From positions 1-20,953 of the forward strand of contig DATAAN010000048.1 of NCBI GenBank assembly GCA_036260105.1: 20,953 nt of DNA. Direction: 5' to 3'. The position numbers and the translations under genes are program-made. The notes under the pieces were generated by a model, which was not told where the DNA came from, ran no database searches, and saw only the letters and a program-made list of their open reading frames with translations. This stretch comes from JAJCYE01 sp036260105 (GTDB lineage: Bacteria; Actinomycetota; CADDZG01; JAHWKV01). Each line of letters starts with the position of its first letter. Position 1 is the stretch's first letter. This document shows, piece after piece, positions 13,951 to 19,271 of the stretch.

Positions 13951-14121
13951 TCAGGAGGTCGACTTCTTCGCCACGTAGTTGAGGATCGTGCGGCTCGGCA
14001 TCTTGATCTTGTGGACCGTCTTCAGATGCTCGGAGACCACCTTCACCAGATCCTCGGTGCTCTCGGCGGAGAAGTGCCCCGTACAGGAAGCTCCGACGTC
14101 TACTCACTTGAACTGCGGCAT
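13951..14121 (-). CDS. DUF1059-type small protein with in-frame TGA at a conserved Cys (Sec candidate or nonsense mutant)
   Basis: Reading from ATG 14121, which has AGGAGG just upstream (spacing three bases), the frame is MPQFK, then TGA (14104-14106), then VDVGASCTGHFSAEST and a helical C-terminus ending at TGA 13951-13953, 56 codons in all. The pattern matches DUF1059, whose members begin with a short strand, a conserved Cys, D-x-G and a second Cys; codon 6 is exactly the first Cys position. The downstream sequence remains protein-like with EDLVKVVSEHLKTVH, and no in-frame ATG/GTG start exists between the TGA and the second Cys. Other genes here end in TGA, so TGA is a normal stop in this genome. 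Either TGA is read as selenocysteine or the gene carries a single-base nonsense change (TGT/TGC to TGA) or a sequencing error. It lies between the unknown 134-aa gene and rtcB. Confidence 0.6.
14067..14095 (-). promoter_or_regulatory. Hairpin just after the in-frame TGA, possible SECIS-like element
   Basis: In the minus-strand transcript, CGGAG (9-13 bases after the TGA) pairs with CUCCG (33-37 bases after), and inside it UUCC pairs with GGGG around the loop UGUAC. The apical loop begins 19 bases after the TGA and has G as its second base. Bacterial SECIS models require an apical loop roughly 16-37 bases downstream with a G in the first two loop positions, so geometry fits. The upper stem has two G-U pairs and the internal loop is asymmetric, so this is suggestive only. 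Confidence 0.3.
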
Positions 14122-14153
14122 CGGCCTCCTATCGATTCGAGGGACAGGCCGGC

Positions 14154-14558
14154 TCAGACCCTCTTGGGCCGCTCCATCTTGGACCACTTCGTTCCGTCGG
14201 GACCGACCTCCGCCAGACTCTGGGTCAGCACTCGAACGGGCACCACCCACTCCTGCTTGGGGTTCTCGGAGGAGTTGACGTCGATGATCCGGACCCGCTG
14301 GTACGGGTGCTCGGTCTCCTCCTTGTAGCTGTAGTAGAGGGTGCTGCGGCCCTCGACAGCAGTGGGGGGAAGTCCCGAGGGCAAGGTGACGATGAGGTCC
14401 AGGACCTTCTCTTCGGGGTCCTCGCTAGGCGGTTCGTGGTTCGTCAGAATGATCCGGTAGACCGCCGCAAGCGTGCATTCCCCGCTCACCGTAAGCATTC
14501 CCGGCCGGTCGGGGCGATTCTCCCACTTGGCTTTGAACTCGCCACATGGCCTTGCCAT
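14154..14558 (-). CDS. Hypothetical protein (134 aa)
   Basis: I do not recognise this protein. ATG 14558 has AAAGGAG with a five-base spacer, a strong start signal. The sequence reads as a mostly beta protein: CGEFKAKW, then PGMLTVSGEC, then alternating strands (VLDLIVTLPSGLP, STLYYSYKEE, QRVRIIDVNSSENP, EWVVPVRVL). No signal peptide or membrane segment is seen and there are only two Cys. It is divergent from recN across 142 bases in which I see no convincing promoter or LexA-type site. It is followed 32 bases later by the DUF1059-type gene and then rtcB, suggesting a three-gene unit. Confidence 0.7.
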   Translation of the reverse strand: MARPCGEFKAKWENRPDRPGMLTVSGECTLAAVYRIILTNHEPPSEDPEEKVLDLIVTLPSGLPPTAVEGRSTLYYSYKEETEHPYQRVRIIDVNSSENPKQEWVVPVRVLTQSLAEVGPDGTKWSKMERPKRV

Positions 14559-14700
14559 CAAATCTCCTTTTGGTCTTGCAGGAATCCGGTTCCAAACCCC
14601 AACCTAGCACAGAGGGTGTCACTACTTGCCCTTACGATTGTGCGCGATAGCGAAGTCTAGCGGGCCCCCCCGAAGCCCGCCGGGAGAGCGGGGAGACACC

Positions 14701-16488
14701 TTGCTGGTCGAGCTCAGCATAAGGAACTACGCGGTCATCGACCGGCTCACGGTGCGGCTCGGCGCGGGCTTCAACGTGCTGACAGGCGAGACGGGCGCCG
14801 GTAAGTCGATCCTGCTCGATGCGCTGGGGCTGCTCCTCGGGGACAAGGCCGATCCGGGAGCCATCCGCGCGGGGGCCGAGCAGGCGTACGTCGAAGGCAT
14901 CTTCGAGCCGGGAAGTGGCGTATCCGCTGCACTGTCCGAGCTCCTGGAGATCGATGTGGCGGAAGAGGGACTCATCCTCTCCCGCGAGGTCAATGCATTG
15001 GGCCGAAGCACCGGACGGATCAACGGGCGGGCCGTGCCGCAGCGCCGGCTGGCGGAGGTCGGGATGCTGCTCGTGGACGTGCACGGGCAGAGCGAGCACC
15101 TGTCGCTGCTCCGGTCCGCCGAGCACGTCAACCTCCTGGACCGGTACGCCGGTCTCAACGACGTGCGAGCCCGGTACGCGTCCGCCGTGCGGTCGCTGAA
15201 CCGGACCACGCGGGAGCTGCAGTCGCTGCTGGAGGAGCAGGCCGGCATCGCCGGGCGCAGAGAGCTCCTCGGCTTCCAGGCGGCGGAGATATCGGCTGCC
15301 CGCCTGGAGCCCGGAGAGGACGAAGCTCTGGCCGCGGAGCGGACGGTGCGGGTAAACGCCCTGCGTATCCACGAGCTGGTCGCCGAGGTACAGGCGGTGC
15401 TGGAGGGAGACGGCGAGTCGGTCCCGGGGGCAGTCGAGATGGCGGGACGGGCGGCGCAAGAGCTCGCTTCGTTGGAACGAATAGACGCTGCAGCTGCCGG
15501 TTTTCGCGAGTCGGCGGAGGGAGCGGCTCTCCAGATGGAGGAGTTGGTACGCGACCTGCGCCGGTATGCCGAGGGAGTGGAGTTCGACCAGCAGCGCCTG
15601 GTGGAGATCGAGGAGAGGCTGGACCTAATCTCCTCGCTGAAGCGGAAGTACGGATCCACCATTCCGGAGATCCTTCAGTTCGAGGACACTGCGAACGCCG
15701 AGCTGCAAAGGCTCGAAGGCCACGGCATGTCCGTGTCTGCGCTCCGCGCCCAGTGGGACGACCTGCGCGAGCAGGCGGCCGTCCTCGCGGGGGAGCTGGC
15801 CGCAGGCAGGAGGCGGGCCGCTCGCGACCTCGTTCAGGCCGTCGAGGAGCAGCTGACCGATCTCGGCATGGCCGGCGCCCAGCTGGCCATTCGATTCGGC
15901 CTCTCACCGGCCGCCGACGGCCTGGCGGTCACTCCGGCGCATCCGCCGGCCGCTTGTGTGATCGGCTCAGCCTCCGACACGCAGGCTGAGCCGGTGGCCG
16001 GACCACTCCGGTACGGCCTTACGGGTGTGGACGCGGTGGAGTTCCTGATTGCAGCAAATCCGGGGGAGCCGCTGCGGCCGCTGGCCACCGTGGCCTCCGG
16101 CGGTGAGACGTCAAGGCTGATGCTGGCCATCAGGTCGGTGCTGTCGTCGGCCGACGGGGTGCCCACCCTGGTATTCGACGAGATCGATGCCGGGATCGGC
16201 GGCCGGGTCGGCGAAGCGGTGGGTCGCCGGCTGTGGACCCTGGGGCACCGGCATCAGGTGATCGCGGTGACCCATCTGCCTCAGATCGCGGCGTACGGCG
16301 ATCGCCATCTCTCCGTGAGGAAGGTGGTCTCGGGGGGGCGGACGGTCACCTCCGTGGTGGAGCTGGGCAGCTCGGACCGGGTGGCGGAGCTCAGCTCGAT
16401 GCTCGGGTCCGATACCCCCGTCACGCGCCAGAAGGCGGCCGAGCTTCTTGCCGAGACCGGAAAGGCGCCGGCTCGAGGAAAGGCTTAG
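14701..16488 (+). CDS. recN: DNA repair protein RecN
   Basis: RecN is an SMC-like ATPase that acts early in double-strand break repair. The 595-aa product has Walker A GETGAGKS (29-36), the RecN/SMC-type NYAVID start, DVHGQSEH (Q-loop region), a long Glu/Arg/Ala-rich middle forming two coiled-coil arms (about 155-390), the ABC signature ASGGETSRLMLAIRS and Walker B LVFDEIDAGIGG followed by VTHLPQIAA. Length is normal for the family. TTG 14701 is chosen because GGGGAG lies five bases upstream and because the protein then begins two residues before the family's usual VELSIRNY. Upstream codons in frame have no family resemblance. It is convergent with the unknown gene ending at 16496, seven bases away. 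No SOS operator is evident in the upstream 142 bases. Confidence 0.96.
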   Translation: MLVELSIRNYAVIDRLTVRLGAGFNVLTGETGAGKSILLDALGLLLGDKADPGAIRAGAEQAYVEGIFEPGSGVSAALSELLEIDVAEEGLILSREVNALGRSTGRINGRAVPQRRLAEVGMLLVDVHGQSEHLSLLRSAEHVNLLDRYAGLNDVRARYASAVRSLNRTTRELQSLLEEQAGIAGRRELLGFQAAEISAARLEPGEDEALAAERTVRVNALRIHELVAEVQAVLEGDGESVPGAVEMAGRAAQELASLERIDAAAAGFRESAEGAALQMEELVRDLRRYAEGVEFDQQRLVEIEERLDLISSLKRKYGSTIPEILQFEDTANAELQRLEGHGMSVSALRAQWDDLREQAAVLAGELAAGRRRAARDLVQAVEEQLTDLGMAGAQLAIRFGLSPAADGLAVTPAHPPAACVIGSASDTQAEPVAGPLRYGLTGVDAVEFLIAANPGEPLRPLATVASGGETSRLMLAIRSVLSSADGVPTLVFDEIDAGIGGRVGEAVGRRLWTLGHRHQVIAVTHLPQIAAYGDRHLSVRKVVSGGRTVTSVVELGSSDRVAELSSMLGSDTPVTRQKAAELLAETGKAPARGKA

Positions 16489-16495
16489 CCGGCGG

Positions 16496-16798
16496 CTACA
16501 GCTGGCAGGGAGGGCTGAGCGGCGTCTCGCCGTTCGCCTTCTGCATCTCCCGGAATTTCATGCCCAGAAACGGGGCGGTGAAGGTGCCGATGGGGATGTT
16601 CTTGAAGTAGGCGTAGTGGGCCGCCAGCAGGTGGCTACCGCAATCGTCCCAGAGCTGGCCGCTCACCTTCCCCTCCTTCACCATGTCTTCGGCGACGATG
16701 ATCGCCGCGGTCACGATGTTGCCCGGCCGCTCCATCTCCTCCGGCGCGTGGGTCTGCAGAAGCTTCTCCATGCGCTCCATCATCTCGGTAACGTCCAC
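16496..16798 (-). CDS. Hypothetical protein (100 aa)
   Basis: I do not recognise the family. The frame is open to an ATG at 16858, but GTG 16798 is preferred: it has GGGAGG four bases upstream, while the ATG has none and would place a strong inverted repeat inside the gene. The product is helical and rich in Met and Glu at the N-terminus (MDVTEMMERMEKLLQTH), then VTAAIIVAEDMVKEGK, a DDCGSHLLAAHYAYF segment and a C-terminus ending SPPCQL. No signal peptide is seen. The middle could be a helical bundle with a buried His/Cys; function unknown. It is convergent with recN and divergent from the DUF6916-type gene. Confidence 0.65.
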   Translation of the reverse strand: MDVTEMMERMEKLLQTHAPEEMERPGNIVTAAIIVAEDMVKEGKVSGQLWDDCGSHLLAAHYAYFKNIPIGTFTAPFLGMKFREMQKANGETPLSPPCQL

Positions 16799-16828
16799 AT
16801 GCCCTCCCGGGGAATCCGCAAATGGTGT

Positions 16829-16847
16829 GGGATGCGCAACGCATCCC
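16829..16847. promoter_or_regulatory. Perfect 8-base inverted repeat, candidate operator
   Basis: GGGATGCG (16829-16836) and CGCATCCC (16840-16847) form perfect dyad arms around the three-base spacer CAA. The dyad sits 31 bases upstream of the GTG start at 16798 and about 70 bases upstream of the DUF6916-type start at 16918, in a divergent promoter region. Eight matching pairs with a short fixed spacer are typical of a dimeric repressor site. It could also fold as a hairpin in the leader of the minus-strand gene. Confidence 0.45.
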
Positions 16848-16904
16848 TGCAGCCCCATGATATCCGGCCCGCTCGCTTAACCGGGGGCCGCCGGGAAGCG
16901 CAGT

Positions 16905-16910
16905 TAGACT
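16905..16910 (+). promoter_or_regulatory. -10 element for a probable leaderless transcript
   Basis: TAGACT fits the actinobacterial -10 pattern TAnnnT and ends seven bases before ATG 16918. There is no purine-rich ribosome binding site before that ATG. A start of transcription at the A of the ATG would give a leaderless mRNA, common in actinobacteria. No clear -35 element is visible. Confidence 0.45.
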
Positions 16911-16917
16911 GCAGCAG

Positions 16918-17217
16918 ATGCTCGACTCGTTCACCGCAGAGACGTTCCGGCCGCTGGTAGGGCAAACCTTCGTGCTCCGCGCTGGAGGCGAGCGGCTGGA
17001 GCTCCAGCTGGCCGAGGTCAACCTGCTGGGTTCGGCTGCCCGGGTGTCCGAGAGCTCGCGAAATCCTTTCTCGCTGCTTTTCCACGGTCCCGTCGAGCCG
17101 GTCTGGGGGCAACGCACCTACCCGGTCGAGATACCGGCACTCGGAGAGTTCGACCTTTTCCTCGTGCCGATCGGTCCCGATGGCGGGGCGATGCGCTACG
17201 AGGCGATCTTCACCTAG
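16918..17217 (+). CDS. DUF6916-type protein (99 aa)
   Basis: The pattern MLDSFTAETFRPLVGQTF, a LELQLAEV segment, NPFSLLFHGP, and the ending FDLFLVPIGPDGG then YEAIF corresponds to the small proteins called DUF6916, which from memory are commonly encoded next to tail-collar (MDP-type) genes; here they lie just across a convergent junction, which supports the call. It is about 100 residues, beta-rich, with no signal peptide or Cys. The ATG has a -10 element seven bases upstream and no ribosome binding site, so translation is probably leaderless. The last eight bases overlap the end of the GNAT gene on the other strand. Function is unknown. Confidence 0.75.
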   Translation: MLDSFTAETFRPLVGQTFVLRAGGERLELQLAEVNLLGSAARVSESSRNPFSLLFHGPVEPVWGQRTYPVEIPALGEFDLFLVPIGPDGGAMRYEAIFT

Positions 17218-17698
17218 TCGGCTCGGGGTCCGGCCGCCACATCATCAGCAGGTAGACCCCCTTGTCCTCGGCCACCTCGAAGCCGAGCCGCCGGTATAGG
17301 CGCTGGGCCGGATTAAAACGCTCGACGTGAATCGACACCGCCTTGCCGTCCCTGTCGGCCTCGTCCTGGAGGGCCGAGATAAGCTCCGCCCCCACTCCAC
17401 GCCGCCGGTACTCCGGAGCGAGGGTGACGTCGACGATCCGGATCTCGCTCTCGCCCCGGTTGACCAGCAGACGCCCTGCCCGCCTGCCCTCCACCAGGAC
17501 GATGTCGGAGGACATGGCGGGGTAGTGGCGGGCGTAATGCACGGACTGCGCGTGGAACTGCTCCTGCACGAAGTCGCGCTTGCGCCGGTCGTCCCAGCCG
17601 GTCAGCTCGAGCTCCTCCTCCCGGGTGGAGGCGTACAGCTCCATCTGGAACAGATGGTCGGCAGCGGTCGCCGGCCGGAGCTTGACTGCCTCGGTCAG
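17210..17698 (-). CDS. GNAT family N-acetyltransferase, probable CTG start
   Basis: A GNAT acyltransferase: VDVTLAPEYRRRGVGAELI contains the acetyl-CoA pyrophosphate loop RRRGVGA, followed by a helix, then SIHVERFNPAQRLYRRLGF, the usual C-terminal motif. The subgroup that I recall beside MDP-type tail-collar genes begins with a strand and then LRPAT-x-AD before ELYASTR. Here that sequence, KLRPATAADHLFQ, lies upstream of the first ATG (17644) in the same frame. The only NTG codon that starts it properly is CTG 17698, giving MTEAVKLRPATAAD and 162 residues; this CTG overlaps the preceding gene stop as CTGA. AAGG lies two bases before it, too close to be ideal, so reinitiation coupled to the tail-collar gene is the likely mode. 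Substrate unknown; modification of the collar proteins is a guess. Confidence 0.85.
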   Translation of the reverse strand: MTEAVKLRPATAADHLFQMELYASTREEELELTGWDDRRKRDFVQEQFHAQSVHYARHYPAMSSDIVLVEGRRAGRLLVNRGESEIRIVDVTLAPEYRRRGVGAELISALQDEADRDGKAVSIHVERFNPAQRLYRRLGFEVAEDKGVYLLMMWRPDPEPTR

Positions 17699-18219
17699 GA
17701 CCTTGGCGGGAATACGCCCTCCAAGGCGATGCAGAAGTTCACCGTCAGGTAGGGCGGCATGTTGTTGTGCGGGGCGCTGCTCCCTGCCGTGCTCACGGCC
17801 TGGGCAGCCATCTGGACCTGTGGCGCTCCGGCCGGCGGAAGATATACGTTGCCACCTGTGGACCGGGACAGGGCCGAATTGGCCGGGTTGCGGCTGTTCC
17901 CCGGCAAGTTCGCTGCCTGGAGGGTGTGGTTGTGCGGCGGCATCTCGGATTCCAGCAACGTAACCGTCTCGGTGCCGCCGACCTCGCCCAGGTCCCGCAA
18001 AGACAGACCCTGCCCCTGCCCCGGGTTCATCGGCGCCGAGCCCTGGAGGTTCGGCAGGGCGAAGTTGCTCTTGCCGTCTCCGCCGTAGAAGGTGCCGATT
18101 AGCGAGAACAGCGCCGTGTTCTGGCTGATCGGCAGAATTTGGCCGTTACAAAATGCCCAGCCGGTCGGCGGGAAGTTGAAGCCGAAGATGCGGATCTCTG
18201 CAACAAAGGGATCGGCCAC
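17695..18219 (-). CDS. Tail-collar domain protein, MDP type, copy 3
   Basis: A 174-aa phage tail collar (PF07484)/microcystin-dependent protein family member. It has the family start EIRIFGFNFPPTGWAFCNGQ, LPISQNTALFSLIGTFYGGDG, then FALPNLQG, a Gly-rich segment, ETVTLLESEMPPHNH with the conserved PxHxH, and the C-terminal PPYLTVNFCIALEGVFPPR. The start is a GTG at 18219 with AGGAG ten bases upstream. Family members are small secreted or surface proteins of uncertain function despite the phage name. It is third of three tandem copies and its TGA overlaps the probable CTG start of the GNAT gene. Confidence 0.92.
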   Translation of the reverse strand: MADPFVAEIRIFGFNFPPTGWAFCNGQILPISQNTALFSLIGTFYGGDGKSNFALPNLQGSAPMNPGQGQGLSLRDLGEVGGTETVTLLESEMPPHNHTLQAANLPGNSRNPANSALSRSTGGNVYLPPAGAPQVQMAAQAVSTAGSSAPHNNMPPYLTVNFCIALEGVFPPRS

Positions 18220-18232
18220 TTGTCTGTAGCTC

Positions 18233-18733
18233 CTAGGTCTGGCTCGGGAAGATCCCGAACAGGGAGATGATGAAGTTGATGCAGAGGAACGGCGGCACGT
18301 TCTCGTGCGGCTGGTTCCCTCCGGATGGCCCCACGCAGCTCGCCATCGCGTCCGTTGCGTCGCTCGTCCGGTAAAGGTCGACGACGGTAGGCGTACCGAC
18401 CACGGTGCCGTTCGGAGTGGTCATGCTTGCGTTGTTCGACGAGGCAAGAAACAGGTGGTTGTGCCGGGGAAGCTGGTTGACAGTGAGGGTGACGCTCTCG
18501 GACCCTCCCATCTCCCCGAGCTGCACGTTCTGCCCCTGGTGCACAGGGATGCGGCTGCAGAGGTTGGGCAGCGCGAACGTCTCTTGCCCGTCCCCCCCGT
18601 AGGTCGTGCCGATCAGAGTGAATAGCGCATCGTTCTCCGCGATGGGCAGGACTTCACCGTTGCAGAAAAGCCAGCCGGCCGGCGCGAAGTTGCCGGCGAA
18701 CATGCGGATCTCCCCAATATAGGGCTGGGCCAT
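18233..18733 (-). CDS. Tail-collar domain protein, MDP type, copy 2
   Basis: The 166-aa middle paralogue shares the same skeleton: GEIRMFAGNFAPAGWLFCNG, LPIAENDALFTLIGTTYGGD, FALPNLCSRIP with an extra Cys, ESVTLTVNQLPRHNH and PPFLCINFIISLFGIFPSQ. Its variable middle, where paralogues differ most, is TVVDLYRTSDATDAMASCVG; extra Cys residues there and in the core suggest a disulfide not possible in the other copies. AGGAGA lies eight bases upstream of ATG 18733. The TAG stop merges with the ribosome binding site of copy 3, which keeps the genes tightly coupled. Confidence 0.92.
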   Translation of the reverse strand: MAQPYIGEIRMFAGNFAPAGWLFCNGEVLPIAENDALFTLIGTTYGGDGQETFALPNLCSRIPVHQGQNVQLGEMGGSESVTLTVNQLPRHNHLFLASSNNASMTTPNGTVVGTPTVVDLYRTSDATDAMASCVGPSGGNQPHENVPPFLCINFIISLFGIFPSQT

Positions 18734-18745
18734 TTTCGCTCTCTC

Positions 18746-19255
18746 CTAGTTCCGGGACGGGAATAAGCCCTGCAGGGCGATGCAGAAGTTGAGAGCCAGG
18801 TAGGGGGCTCTGTTCTCGTGGGGCTGGGTGCCGCCGGCGTTTGTCAGCGTCGATGGGGTCAGCGCAACCGGGCTCGCCGGCCCGGCGTAGATCTCACTCG
18901 GGCCCGCTGCCAGCAGGTTGCCCACCGGAACGTTCGTGCCGTTCGGGTCCGTGCTATTGGACGTCCCCTGCACGGCATGGATGTGCTGCGGCATCTCCGA
19001 ATTCGTGAGCGTGTGTGCGGTCTCGCCTGCCGCCTCACCCTGGGCATGCCCGGCGCCCGCGTGGATCGGCATACGGCCTACTAAGTTCGGTAGGGCGAAG
19101 GTGGTTTGGCCGTTGCCGCCGTACGTCGTGCCCAGAAGCGCAAAGAGCGCCTGGTTCTGGTTGATGGGGAGCATCTGCCCGTTGCACATCGCCCACCCTT
19201 TCGGGGCGAAGTTGAAGCTCATCATCCGGATCTCGGCTAGGAACGGTTCTGACAT
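18746..19255 (-). CDS. Tail-collar domain protein, MDP type, copy 1
   Basis: The 169-aa first paralogue begins MSEPFLAEIRMMSFNFAPKG with WAMCNGQMLPINQNQALF following, then LLGTTYGGNGQTTFALPN, HAGAGHAQGE, LTNSEMPQHIH and APYLALNFCIALQGLFPSR. Compared with the phage collar domain it is complete and of usual MDP length. AGGAG lies five bases before ATG 19255. It is 16 bases after the beta-helix gene stop, so the beta-helix protein and the three collar proteins are probably on one transcript. Confidence 0.93.
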   Translation of the reverse strand: MSEPFLAEIRMMSFNFAPKGWAMCNGQMLPINQNQALFALLGTTYGGNGQTTFALPNLVGRMPIHAGAGHAQGEAAGETAHTLTNSEMPQHIHAVQGTSNSTDPNGTNVPVGNLLAAGPSEIYAGPASPVALTPSTLTNAGGTQPHENRAPYLALNFCIALQGLFPSRN

Positions 19256-19271
19256 CAGGTCTCCTGTTGTC

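Noticed and set aside
16918..19255. Prophage or tailocin remnant suggested by tail-collar names
   Set aside because: Only collar/MDP-type proteins are present; no sheath, tube, baseplate, portal, terminase, integrase or lysis gene is visible, and composition matches the surroundings.
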